A stretch of DNA of 36,367 nucleotides. Source: RGIG5579 sp045543495. Lineage in GTDB: Bacteria > Bacillota > Clostridia > Oscillospirales > SIG627. Of the stretch, positions 7,638-15,078 are shown in pieces. Location of the stretch: assembly GCA_045543495.1 (NCBI GenBank), contig JAZQMO010000029.1:1-36367 (forward strand), written 5' to 3'. The first letter of the stretch is position 1. Every line of letters begins with the position of its first letter. The translations under genes and the position numbers were made by a program. A model generated the notes under the pieces. It did no database searches. It was not told the DNA's origin and saw nothing but the letters and a program-made list of their open reading frames with translations.

Positions 7638-9002
7638 ATGAACGAAACACATACCGCCCGCCTTCAAATGCTGAAAGAGCAGGAAAAGCGGGTTACAGAT
7701 GCCATGGATTTTCTGTGGAAGCATCCGGAAACGGGCTACCGTGAGTGGAAATCTCAGGAATATCTTGCGGCCGAATACGAAAAACTGGGCTATACCCTGA
7801 CCTACGCCGAGAACATTCCCGGCTTCTATACCGATATTGATACGGGGCGGGAGGGCCCTACCCTTCTGATTTTGGCGGAACTGGATGCCCTGTTTTGCGC
7901 CACCCACCCCGATGCCGACCCCGAGACGGGGGCCGTGCACGCCTGCGGTCACTGTGCGCAAAGCGCCTCCCTTTTGGGAATTGCCGCCGTTCTGAAGCAG
8001 CCCCATGCGCTGGACGGTCTTTGCGGCAAGATCCGCCTGATGGAGGTTCCTGCCGAGGAATGTGTGGAAATGGAATTCCGTGAACAGCTCCGCAGGGACG
8101 GCATCATCCGCTACTTTGGCGGCAAGCAGGAATTCATCGCCCGCGGCTATCTGGACGATGTGGATCTGGCTATTATGGCCCACTCCTCCAACCGCCCTGC
8201 GGGGGTGGTCACCATTGGCGGCACGGGCAACGGCTTTATGCCAAAGACCGCCGTTTTCCACGGGAAAGCCTCCCACGCCGGCTCAAACCCGCACCTTGGC
8301 ATCAATGCACTCTATGCCGCTCAGCAGGCCCTGGGTGCCATGAACGCCCTGCGGGAGACCTTCCGTGAGAGTGACTATATTCGGATGCATCCCATCATTG
8401 CAAACGGCTGCGGCGCCGTCAATACCATTCCCGATACCGTGGTGCTCGAAAACGCCGTCCGTGGTGCCAGCGTGGAGGCGATCCTGCGTGAAAATCAAAA
8501 GGTCAACCGCGCCGTGGTGGGAGCCGCTCTTTCCCTTGGAGCAGAGGTGACCCTCCGTGACCGACCGGGTTATATGCCCGTCAAGACCGATATGGGAATG
8601 CGAGAGGTGGCTCTGGAGGCCTGCTGTGCCTGCTTCGGAAGAGAAAACGTGATCTATCCCAAGCCCCACGGCCCCGCCAGCACCGATATGGGCGATGTGA
8701 CCACCCTGATCCCCACGGTCTATATGCTTTTGGGCGGTGCCACGGGCCTCGGCCACGGAAGCAATTATTATGTTCCCCACGAATTGGGCTTCTGCATGAA
8801 CAGCGCCCGTGTCCTCTTGACCATTGCCGATCTTCTCTTGGCAAACGGTGCCGAGAGAGCAAAAAAGATCCTTTCCGAATTTCAGCCCCTCTTCCAAAAC
8901 AAGGAGGAGTATATCCGTACCATGGAATCCATGGTGCTGGATCTGGAGGCCATTACCTACGGGGAGGACGGAAGCGCCGTGGTAAAGTATCAAAAGGATT
9001 GA
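7638..9002 (+). CDS. M20-family amidohydrolase / aminoacylase
   Basis: A 454-residue cytoplasmic metallohydrolase of the M20D/AbgB type, which cleaves N-acyl amino acids or peptides. Visible motifs: LAELDAL (residues 80-86), HACGHCAQS (101-109), the catalytic glutamate pair in VPAEEC, KASHAG of the dimerisation domain, NTIPD, and STDMGDV and GHGS near the end. Relatives usually have Asp or Asn after HACGH; here it is Cys106, an unusual metal-site neighbour. The ATG at 7638 has AAGGAGG 10 nt upstream. It stands alone, divergent from the GntP operon and convergent with the second esterase. Context suggests scavenging of an acylated or esterified small molecule, which is inference. Confidence 0.88.
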   Translation: MNETHTARLQMLKEQEKRVTDAMDFLWKHPETGYREWKSQEYLAAEYEKLGYTLTYAENIPGFYTDIDTGREGPTLLILAELDALFCATHPDADPETGAVHACGHCAQSASLLGIAAVLKQPHALDGLCGKIRLMEVPAEECVEMEFREQLRRDGIIRYFGGKQEFIARGYLDDVDLAIMAHSSNRPAGVVTIGGTGNGFMPKTAVFHGKASHAGSNPHLGINALYAAQQALGAMNALRETFRESDYIRMHPIIANGCGAVNTIPDTVVLENAVRGASVEAILRENQKVNRAVVGAALSLGAEVTLRDRPGYMPVKTDMGMREVALEACCACFGRENVIYPKPHGPASTDMGDVTTLIPTVYMLLGGATGLGHGSNYYVPHELGFCMNSARVLLTIADLLLANGAERAKKILSEFQPLFQNKEEYIRTMESMVLDLEAITYGEDGSAVVKYQKD

Positions 9003-9030
9003 TCCGTCCCCTTCCCCCTTCTTTACATAC

Positions 9031-9071
9031 AAAAAAGCCTAATTTGTCAAGTAGACAAATTAGGCTTTTTT
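9031..9071. terminator. Bidirectional terminator between convergent genes
   Basis: An 18-bp perfect stem: AAAAAAGCCTAATTTGTC (9031-9048) pairs with 9054-9071 around a 5-nt loop. A-tract and T-tract at either end let it work on both strands. The last codons and stop of the minus-strand esterase lie inside the stem. Confidence 0.92.
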
Positions 9072-9722
9072 GTTGGTACAGGAGGTGTCCCCTTCGTTTT
9101 GCTCTCTTGAAAAGGAAAGGAGCCAATCGTAGTTTTTGTCATCTCCGTAGACCGTGTCCCAGCAGTTATGGTCCAATTCGGGAAAGAGGATCAATTCCGC
9201 TCTTCCCCCTGCCAGATTCACCGCCTTTACCATCTGCAGGCTCTCGGAGGGATCCACCGTTTTATCCTTGAGACCGTGGAAGGCGCGAATGGGAAGATGG
9301 ATCAGATTCTTGGCAAAGCCGGCGATCCCGCCGCCGCAAAGGGGCATAATGGAGGCAAACCAATCGGGATGCAGAGTGGCAAGAGCCCAGGTGCCGTAGC
9401 CACCCATACTCAGACCCACCAAATGAATACGGTTTGTATCAATATAAGGGGCGTTGCGATACTGCGAAACAAGCTCCACCAAGACTCCCATCCATTCATA
9501 CCAGTTTCCTCCGGTGCAATGGGGGACGAGAACAACATAGCCTCTTTCGTCCTGCCGCTTCAAAAGATCCTGAACGCTGGAATCCCGTCCCAAGCTCTGA
9601 TTTGAAATGGTACGGGAACCCGCACCGTGCAAATGAACGATCAAGGGATATTTTTTGTCCTCCCGAAACCCCTTGGGGTAAGAGATCAAATAAGGCATTC
9701 CTTCAAAAAGCTTTTCTTCCAT
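9060..9722 (-). CDS. Second alpha/beta-hydrolase esterase, paralogue of 4950-5618
   Basis: A 220-residue hydrolase aligned without gaps to the esterase at 4950-5618. By hand count 139 of the first 210 positions are identical. The nucleophile elbow GLSMGG gives Ser105, and Asp157 and His185 are conserved at the same numbers. The C-terminal dozen residues differ, and here they are encoded by the terminator stem. The ATG at 9722 has GAGGAGG before it; an open frame extends 40 codons upstream without a ribosome site and overlaps the CLC gene. It follows the CLC gene by 10 nt, so the two are co-transcribed. The substrate is unknown; divergence near residues 41-50 may reflect a different acyl pocket. 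Confidence 0.87.
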   Translation of the reverse strand: MEEKLFEGMPYLISYPKGFREDKKYPLIVHLHGAGSRTISNQSLGRDSSVQDLLKRQDERGYVVLVPHCTGGNWYEWMGVLVELVSQYRNAPYIDTNRIHLVGLSMGGYGTWALATLHPDWFASIMPLCGGGIAGFAKNLIHLPIRAFHGLKDKTVDPSESLQMVKAVNLAGGRAELILFPELDHNCWDTVYGDDKNYDWLLSFSREQNEGDTSCTNKKA

Positions 9723-9732
9723 AAAATCCTCC

Positions 9733-11022
9733 TCACGATTTGGCTGAATTCTTGTCATCACAAAGCCGAAAAGCAAATAAGCGGCGGTAAGCTCTCCTTG
9801 CTTTTTCGGAAAAAAGCGGCGATCGGAACGATCTGTTTTCAAACAGGCCCCGATTTACCGACAAAAGCCAAAGAAGAATACAAAGAATGATAAAGTGCGG
9901 CAAAGCACCAAAGCCAAACATCTCGATCCCAAGGAAAACGGCGCTGACGGGACTGTTTGCGGTGCAGCAGAACAGGCCCACCAAGCCGAGCGCCGCAGAA
10001 AAACCGGGATCAAGGCCCAACAGGCCCCCGAAAACACAGCCGAAGCTTGCCCCTACACAAAAGGTAGGAACGATCTCGCCGCCCTTTAATCCCGCCGATA
10101 AGGTAACGGCGGTAAAAAGAATCTTCAAAACAAAATCAAACCAATCCGCTTTTCCTTCCACGGCCAAAATCGCCATGGGCATACCGGAGCCGTTGTATCG
10201 CATATCCCCCACCATTGCGGTGAACAAAACGATGACCGCAGCGGCCGAAGCGGAGCGAAGGAGAGCGTTTGGAATAAGGCGTGCCACAAAATGACTTGTT
10301 TTGTGAAAGGCAAAGCACTGAAGCCTCCCCAATACGCCAAGCCCCAAGGACAAAACAAAAATTTTTGCCACCGTGGAAAAGGAAAAAGGATCCACCCCGC
10401 TAATCTCGGCTGTTTCTGCGGCAACTGCCAAAGCAGAAGAGACCTTTTGGGCAACCAAAGAGGAAAGAAAGCAAGGCAGAATGGCACGACCGACGGTTTT
10501 TCGGCTCAATTTGAATTCCAAAACAAACAATGCCGCCGTAAGAGGTGTGCCGAATAAGCCCGCAAATACCGCACTCATCCCGCTCAGCATCGCAATGGCT
10601 TGATCCTGCTCATGAAGTCGCAATACACGGCAAAGGGCGCTTGCCCCTGCTCCGCCCAACTGAAGCGCGGCCCCCTCCCGTCCGGCAGAGCCGCCGAACA
10701 GATGGGTGATGGCAGAGGAAACGAAGATCAGCGGTGCCGCAATGGGTCTGACGGTTTTTTTGCTTGTAAGCGAAGCGGTGATCTCATTGGTTCCGCCGAA
10801 ATGCTCCATATCAAAAGCCCGATACAGCAAAACCGTAGCAATTCCGCCGACGGGCAACAGAACGACGAGCCACGGTGCCGCCTGACGAAGCCCTGTTACG
10901 AAGGACAACAAATGAGCAAAGCCTGCCCCAATGACTCCGCCGAGAGCTCCGATCAGTACCCCCAGTGCGCACCATTTTATGAGATCGACCAAGATTTTCT
11001 TATACGTTATGCTTTTCATCAT
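9733..11022 (-). CDS. CLC-family anion/proton exchanger, resembling the CLC-F branch
   Basis: A 429-residue membrane protein of the CLC family. The glutamate-gate motif is GSAGREGA (residues 111-118, gating Glu116), and FGTPLTAALFVLE and GLKGGEIVP (311-319) follow. The segment THLFGGSAGREG and the GGE-x-x-P form resemble the fluoride/proton-exporting CLC-F branch more than chloride CLCs, in which the last motif reads GGIFAP. That is my recollection of the family, not a search. The position occupied by Thr or Asn in characterised CLC-F proteins appears to be Val here, so selectivity is open. No fluoride riboswitch is visible upstream. It is followed after 10 nt by an esterase gene. The start at 11022 has only a weak AAGG. 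Confidence 0.85.
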   Translation of the reverse strand: MMKSITYKKILVDLIKWCALGVLIGALGGVIGAGFAHLLSFVTGLRQAAPWLVVLLPVGGIATVLLYRAFDMEHFGGTNEITASLTSKKTVRPIAAPLIFVSSAITHLFGGSAGREGAALQLGGAGASALCRVLRLHEQDQAIAMLSGMSAVFAGLFGTPLTAALFVLEFKLSRKTVGRAILPCFLSSLVAQKVSSALAVAAETAEISGVDPFSFSTVAKIFVLSLGLGVLGRLQCFAFHKTSHFVARLIPNALLRSASAAAVIVLFTAMVGDMRYNGSGMPMAILAVEGKADWFDFVLKILFTAVTLSAGLKGGEIVPTFCVGASFGCVFGGLLGLDPGFSAALGLVGLFCCTANSPVSAVFLGIEMFGFGALPHFIILCILLWLLSVNRGLFENRSFRSPLFSEKARRAYRRLFAFRLCDDKNSAKS

Positions 11023-11060
11023 TGATCTAACCTTAACAAGTAAAAAAAGAAGATTGCACC

Positions 11061-11089
11061 ATTATAGCACATTTACTCGAAAAAGTAAA
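11061..11089 (-). promoter_or_regulatory. Promoter of the CLC-esterase operon
   Basis: On the minus strand TTTACT (11084-11089) and TATAAT (11061-11066) are 17 bp apart. Confidence 0.7.
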
Positions 11090-11292
11090 TCATTCGCTGC
11101 AAAAATCCTCGAAATTCAGGGGAAATTGACACCATTCGGTCACTTTTGCTTATGCGTACATCGTGTGACGGGGAGCGCTGTGATCTATACTAACAAAAAA
11201 TAGACCCATAAATGATCAAAGGCGCTCAGGCTACAATTGCCATCGGCATTAACCAAATATGAGCCTATGGACTTTGCACACTTTATCCTTCT

Positions 11293-11380
11293 GCTGATAG
11301 TAAGAAGAATCAAGGAATGTGTTATAATAACACAAAAGCATTGAAAGCCGCATAAAAACCGGGGTTTTCGCTGATTTTTG
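11293..11380 (+). repeat. Direct repeat A, left boundary of the Ktr cassette
   Basis: The first of three related sequences (A here, B at 14472, C at 17405). Shared blocks are AGAAT, TATAATAACAC, AAAGC, CCGCATAAA and GGGTTTTCGC in the same order and spacing. A contains a perfect 15-bp palindrome, GTGTTATAATAACAC (11319-11333). Unlike B and C it lacks the ATGAAAGCAACAGG start; a 25-codon ORF from 11267 runs through it. The surrounding 11100-11611 contains no other gene I can support. Confidence 0.7.
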
Positions 11381-11611
11381 TTGGGCTCAATTTGCATAAA
11401 TTCCGGTGAAAGTCGGCTGATTTCGACTTAAAATGCGAAGGGATGGCCGTTTTTCGCTGCTACGGTTGGCTAAAACGAAATATTCAAACGGTTACAAAGC
11501 TGTATGAGCTATAGACTGATCCGTTTATTTAAACTTGCTTTTTAAGCGGATATATGCGGATTGAATGAAACATATATTTTTATGTGTAATTTATAAGATT
11601 TCGATAAAAAC

Positions 11612-11640
11612 TTGACTGTAATAACAGAGTGTGTTATAAT
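11612..11640 (+). promoter_or_regulatory. Promoter of the Ktr operon
   Basis: TTGACT (11612-11617) and TATAAT (11635-11640) with a 17-bp spacer. Confidence 0.8.
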
Positions 11641-11664
11641 AATTAAAATAATAGATGTAAGTGG

Positions 11665-11699
11665 AACCAGCTGTCTGCAGAGGAAGTTGGTTTCTTTTT
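11665..11699 (+). terminator. Leader attenuator hairpin before ktrB
   Basis: AACCAGCT (11665-11672) pairs with AGTTGGTT (11685-11692) across a 12-nt loop, followed by TCTTTTT. It starts only about 20 nt after the expected transcription start, so it could abort transcription before the gene. Whether it is controlled is unknown. Confidence 0.5.
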
Positions 11700-11721
11700 G
11701 TTTCATAACAGTAAATTTAGG

Positions 11722-13095
11722 ATGTATGACGAATCGATGAAAAAACAACGACTTGGGGTGTCTACGACACATATTATATTGTTGAGCTTCTTAATCGCGA
11801 TATTGATAGGTGCATTGTTGCTTTCACTTCCCATAAGTTCAGCTGATGGAAAGGCAAAGCCTTTCTTAGATGCGCTTTTCACCGCAACAACCTCCACCTG
11901 TGTTACAGGCTTGGTGGTGACGCCAACCGTTACCTCTTGGAGCATTTTCGGGCAAGTTGTGATTTTGATACTGATTCAGATTGGCGGGCTCGGTGTTATC
12001 ACCATTATGTCGGGACTGATGATCCTTCTGCACAAGAAAATGGGGATCGGGGACAGACTGCTCTTGCAAGATTCATTTAATCTGAATTCACTTTCAGGGC
12101 TTATTCGTTTTGTAAAAAAGGTTGTGGCAGGGACACTCATTATAGAAGGTCTCGGCGCCTTGCTGTATATAATAGTATTTGTCCCCGAATTTGGCGCCAA
12201 AGGAATATGGATATCGGTCTTCACTTCCGTTTCTGCCTTTTGTAATGCGGGTATCGATATTATTGCCGAAAACAGTCTTTGCGATTATGCGCTTAATCCC
12301 ATTATCAATATTGTTACGTGTGCCTTAATTATCTTGGGCGGTATCGGTTATATCGTTTGGTGGGATGTGCTGAGAATACTAAAAAAGGCGCGAACGAAGA
12401 AAGTGAGATTTTTCAGAGATCTTACCCTGCACAGTAAAATCGCTATTACGGTAACCTTAATTTTGATTTTTGTGGGTGCAGCATTGATTTTTGCGTTTGA
12501 ATATAACAATCCGCACACAATTAAAGATTATACTTTGCTACAAAAAATGGAAGTGTCCTTGTTTCAGGCGGTTACAACGAGAACCGCCGGATTTGCGACA
12601 GTACCACAGGAAAATCTTACAAATTCAAGCGCTATCGTATGTTTGCTGTTGATGTTTATCGGAGGTTCCCCCGTTGGCACAGCCGGAGGTATCAAAACGG
12701 TGACATTTGCTGTTATTATTGTGGCAGCGATTGCCTCTATTCGTAATAAAGAGGATACCGAGGCGTTTGGCAGAAGGCTCACAAAACAGGCGGTCAGCAA
12801 AGCAGTTGCCGTTACCTGTATGTCCTTTATTATTATGTTTACTTCAACGGTTTTGCTCTCTGCGGTAACAGATGCAAATGCACTCGATATTGTTTATGAA
12901 ACGGTTAGTGCTACTGCAACCGTAGGTCTTACAAGAAATCTTACGGCATCTCTCGGTAGTGTTGGTAAGCTTATCATGATCATAACGATGTATCTTGGCA
13001 GAGTAGGCCCTATATCGCTCGCCGTTGCATTTAAGCGAAGTAAGGATAATCAGAATATTGTAAGAAACCCCATCGAAGAAATCAGTGTGGGATAG
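11722..13095 (+). CDS. ktrB: Potassium-uptake channel subunit KtrB/TrkH
   Basis: An approximately 457-residue membrane protein of the Trk/Ktr/HKT superfamily with four membrane-pore-membrane repeats. The four selectivity-filter regions are visible as TSTCVTGL, SAFCNAGI, TTRTAGF and ATVGLTRNL, each holding the key glycine. It conducts K+ (often with Na+) inward and pairs with the cytoplasmic gating subunit encoded 15 nt downstream. The start is uncertain: TTG at 11698, ATG at 11722 and ATG at 11737 are all in frame. The first has AGAGGAAG upstream but overlaps the attenuator, and the last gives the most family-like N-terminus (MKKQRLG). Codon use is more A+T-rich than the genes to its left. 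Confidence 0.93.
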   Translation: MYDESMKKQRLGVSTTHIILLSFLIAILIGALLLSLPISSADGKAKPFLDALFTATTSTCVTGLVVTPTVTSWSIFGQVVILILIQIGGLGVITIMSGLMILLHKKMGIGDRLLLQDSFNLNSLSGLIRFVKKVVAGTLIIEGLGALLYIIVFVPEFGAKGIWISVFTSVSAFCNAGIDIIAENSLCDYALNPIINIVTCALIILGGIGYIVWWDVLRILKKARTKKVRFFRDLTLHSKIAITVTLILIFVGAALIFAFEYNNPHTIKDYTLLQKMEVSLFQAVTTRTAGFATVPQENLTNSSAIVCLLLMFIGGSPVGTAGGIKTVTFAVIIVAAIASIRNKEDTEAFGRRLTKQAVSKAVAVTCMSFIIMFTSTVLLSAVTDANALDIVYETVSATATVGLTRNLTASLGSVGKLIMIITMYLGRVGPISLAVAFKRSKDNQNIVRNPIEEISVG

Positions 13096-13110
13096 AAAGG
13101 GATAATTTTT

Positions 13111-13761
13111 ATGAGCATCAATAAAACCTATGCCGTATTAGGTCTCGGCAGATACGGAAAAGCAGTTGCAGAAGAGCTTGTAAACAACGGCGCAGAGGTT
13201 TTGGCCGTTGATATCGATCAAAATAATGTCAACAATGCAATTGAAACCATACCCGTTTGCAAATGCGCCGATATTACCGAGCCGGAGGCGATGAAAAGAC
13301 TTGGCATCTCCAACATTGATGTTGTCATCGTTGCAATGGCGAGCAACCTCGAAGCCAGCGTTATGGCAGTAACGCTCTGTAAGGAAGCGGGAGTACCCAC
13401 CGTTATCGTGAAATGCGGCAATGAAATGCACCAAAAGATTTTAAGTCGTGTTGGTGCAGACAAAGTGATTTTCCCCGAAAAGGAATCCGGCACCAGACTT
13501 GCCAAAAATCTGCTTACATCGGGCTTTTCGGAAATGATAGAGCTTTCCGATGAGGTATCCATGGTGGAAATTGATGTAAGGGATGAATGGGTTGGTAAGA
13601 CACTGATAGAACTCAGCCTTCGTAAAAAATATTCGGTTAACGTAATTGCAATACGAAACGGTGATAAAATCAGCACAACAATTGATCCTGCACTCCCTCT
13701 TGAAAAAGGAATGCAGCTTATCGTGATTGCTAACACTTTAAAACTGCAAAAATTGAAATAA
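13111..13761 (+). CDS. ktrA: Potassium-uptake regulatory subunit KtrA/TrkA
   Basis: A 216-residue cytoplasmic RCK protein. An N-terminal Rossmann domain has the nucleotide-binding motif GLGRYGKAVAEEL (residues 11-23) and the acidic end of beta-2, AVDID. An RCK_C (TrkA-C) domain follows from about 135 (EIDVRDEWVGKTLIELSLRK). Such subunits form octameric rings that gate KtrB in response to ATP/ADP, and c-di-AMP often binds the RCK_C domain. The length matches KtrA. It follows ktrB by 15 nt behind GAAAGG. Confidence 0.93.
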   Translation: MSINKTYAVLGLGRYGKAVAEELVNNGAEVLAVDIDQNNVNNAIETIPVCKCADITEPEAMKRLGISNIDVVIVAMASNLEASVMAVTLCKEAGVPTVIVKCGNEMHQKILSRVGADKVIFPEKESGTRLAKNLLTSGFSEMIELSDEVSMVEIDVRDEWVGKTLIELSLRKKYSVNVIAIRNGDKISTTIDPALPLEKGMQLIVIANTLKLQKLK

Positions 13762-13773
13762 TGCGGTGAATGT

Positions 13774-13998
13774 ATGAAAGAGCATCGGAAAAAATTGATT
13801 GCACCGATTGTTGTTTCGGCAATTATGGTATTGTATTATGTTGTTTACTTTGGCATTTTGATAGCGTTGTTAGATGGCATTTGGAAATGGTTGTTAGGCA
13901 TTATCCCGCTTGCTCTTTCTGCTGTTATGCTCAAAGTTTGCATAGAAAGAATAAATGAAATCAAGAAAGGTGAAGAAGATGATCTTAGTAAATACTGA
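13774..13998 (+). CDS. Small two-helix membrane protein
   Basis: A 74-residue protein with a basic start (MKEHRKK), two hydrophobic segments (about residues 9-35 and 38-55) and a charged tail (ERINEIKKGEEDD). I recognise no family. It sits 12 nt after ktrA behind GGTGA, and its end overlaps the UPF0145 gene by 20 nt. The arrangement suggests one operon with the potassium system or with the UPF0145 protein, perhaps as a membrane partner for the latter. Confidence 0.7.
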   Translation: MKEHRKKLIAPIVVSAIMVLYYVVYFGILIALLDGIWKWLLGIIPLALSAVMLKVCIERINEIKKGEEDDLSKY

Positions 13999-14296
13999 TT
14001 ACATTAGTGGCAAGGAGTTGGAAATGCTCGGACTTGTAAAGGGAAGCACCATCCAGTCAAAGCACATAGGAAAGGATATTGCCCAAAGCTTTAAAACCTT
14101 GGTCGGTGGAGAACTTAAATCCTACAACGAAATGATGAATGAGGCTCGTGCTCTTGCTACCAAGAGAATGGTTGCGGAGGCAGAAGCTCTCGGCGCAGAT
14201 GCTATCGTCAATATTCGTTATGCATCCTCCGCTATTATGCAGGGAGCAGCAGAAGTTATTGCATACGGCACGGCGGTAAAATTTATCGAAGAATAA
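13979..14296 (+). CDS. UPF0145 (YbjQ-like) protein
   Basis: A 105-residue cytoplasmic protein of the YbjQ/UPF0145 family: LVNTDYISGKELEMLGLVKGSTI, followed by MMNEARALATKRMVAEAEALGADAIVNIRY and AEVIAYGTAV. Family structures are pentameric rings and heavy-metal binding has been proposed but not proven. The ATG at 13979 is chosen because AGAAAGGTG precedes it; eight upstream in-frame codons have no ribosome site. It ends the operon begun by ktrB and is followed by a terminator. Confidence 0.88.
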   Translation: MILVNTDYISGKELEMLGLVKGSTIQSKHIGKDIAQSFKTLVGGELKSYNEMMNEARALATKRMVAEAEALGADAIVNIRYASSAIMQGAAEVIAYGTAVKFIEE

Positions 14297-14330
14297 TCTG
14301 TTTTGAAAAAAAGATTTGTTTTTTGAAAGA

Positions 14331-14361
14331 GGCGATGACCCAAAAAGTCATCGCCCTTTTC
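14331..14361 (+). terminator. Terminator of the Ktr operon
   Basis: GGCGATGAC (14331-14339) pairs with GTCATCGCC (14347-14355), followed by CTTTT. Confidence 0.88.
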
Positions 14362-14419
14362 ATATATAGATTTGAAAATTTAAAAACAATTGGAAATGCT
14401 ACTCATAATCTCTACAAAA

Positions 14420-14441
14420 AATGTGATTCTAATATCACATT
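14420..14441 (+). other. Hairpin upstream of repeat B
   Basis: AATGTGAT (14420-14427) and ATCACATT (14434-14441) form an 8-bp stem with a 6-nt loop and no T-tract. It lies 30 bp before the mini-ORF start and could be an operator or RNA hairpin. Confidence 0.4.
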
Positions 14442-14471
14442 AAATTTGCAAAAAGAGGAGTTAATATATTG

Positions 14472-14568
14472 ATGAAAGCAACAGGAATAGTTCGTAGAAT
14501 TGAGGAATGTGGTATAATAACACCAAAGCCTAATAAACCGCATAAACACTGGGTTTTCGCTGGTTTGC
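14472..14568 (+). repeat. Direct repeat B, between the Ktr and R-M cassettes
   Basis: Identical to repeat C over the first 29 bases from ATGAAAGC to TAGAAT. It then shares the TATAATAACAC, AAAGCC, CCGCATAAAC and GGGTTTTCGC blocks with A and C. Confidence 0.75.
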
Positions 14569-14576
14569 CCTATTGA
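14472..14576 (+). CDS. SpoVT/AbrB-like mini-ORF B (34 codons)
   Basis: A 34-residue ORF. It opens MKATGIVRRI, matching the start of SpoVT/AbrB-family regulators as I know them. It then departs where those proteins would continue into the swapped-hairpin core (GRVVIPK): here it reads GIITPKPNKPHKHWVFAGLPY and stops. AGAGGAG lies about 10 nt upstream. It may be a translated leader peptide, a relic of a disrupted regulator gene, or simply the open start of a recombination repeat. Confidence 0.4.
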   Translation: MKATGIVRRIEECGIITPKPNKPHKHWVFAGLPY

Positions 14577-14646
14577 ACACAAGCCCCTAAATTTGTGGTT
14601 TTTCGGTGGTTATCGATAAAAAACTACATATATCGATTTTTTTGAG

Positions 14647-14676
14647 AGCGTAATCTAAAAAGATTGCGCTTTTCTC
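14647..14676 (+). terminator. Terminator before the HTH gene promoter
   Basis: AGCGTAATCT (14647-14656), loop AAAA, AGATTGCGCT (14661-14670), then TTTCTC. A 10-bp stem with one G-T pair. Confidence 0.75.
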
Positions 14677-14705
14677 TTGCAATTTTTAATACTATATGAT
14701 AAAAT
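14677..14705 (+). promoter_or_regulatory. Promoter of the HTH / R-M operon
   Basis: TTGCAA (14677-14682) and TAAAAT (14700-14705), 17-bp spacer. Confidence 0.65.
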
Positions 14706-14733
14706 AGTAAAGTAGTTAGTTTACTTATTTACT
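14706..14733 (+). promoter_or_regulatory. Candidate operator of the HTH protein
   Basis: Three copies of AGTAAA: one forward (14706-14711) and two on the reverse strand, read here as TTTACT at 14720-14725 and 14728-14733. They lie between the -10 box and the ribosome site, where a bound repressor would block initiation. Autoregulation by the following HTH protein is inferred. Confidence 0.5.
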
Positions 14734-14746
14734 TTTTGGAGGTGAT

Positions 14747-15076
14747 ATGGTGGCTAAAACTAAATATCAGGCGGGGACATTTGGCGCATATTTTGTTGCA
14801 CTCTTAAAAGAGAAACACTATACGCAAGCTCAATTTGCCGAAGATTTAAAAGTGTCCAAAACCTATCTTTTTGACATTTTCCATAATCGTATAAATCCAC
14901 CCACCCCAGACAAACAAGAGCAAATTGTTACTTTACTTAAACTAAATGAAGATGAAAAACTTGAATTTTTAGATAAAGCCGCTGTTGGTAGAGGTGAACT
15001 GCCAAAAGACATCGTTGATTATCTTACCGAAAATCCAGAAGAGATTCAAAAACTTAGAGAAAGTATGAGGACATAA
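14747..15076 (+). CDS. XRE-family helix-turn-helix regulator (possible controller protein)
   Basis: A 109-residue DNA-binding protein. The lambda-repressor-like HTH is about residues 18-50 (FVALLKEKHYTQAQFAEDLKVSKTYLFDIFHNR). The tail (residues 75-109) is helical and acidic. It lies 2 nt upstream of the R-M gene, an arrangement typical of C proteins that delay or limit restriction enzyme synthesis, although C proteins are usually shorter (about 80 residues). GGAGG lies 6 nt before the ATG. A repeat-rich candidate operator overlaps its promoter. An antitoxin-like or general phage-defence regulator is an alternative. Confidence 0.8.
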   Translation: MVAKTKYQAGTFGAYFVALLKEKHYTQAQFAEDLKVSKTYLFDIFHNRINPPTPDKQEQIVTLLKLNEDEKLEFLDKAAVGRGELPKDIVDYLTENPEEIQKLRESMRT

Positions 15077-15078
15077 TT

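Noticed and set aside
11023..11250. A fluoride riboswitch ahead of the CLC gene
   Set aside because: I looked for the conserved crcB-type core on the minus strand and saw only a plain promoter.
11641..11721. A c-di-AMP (ydaO-type) riboswitch ahead of ktrB
   Set aside because: The leader is too short and contains only one simple hairpin.
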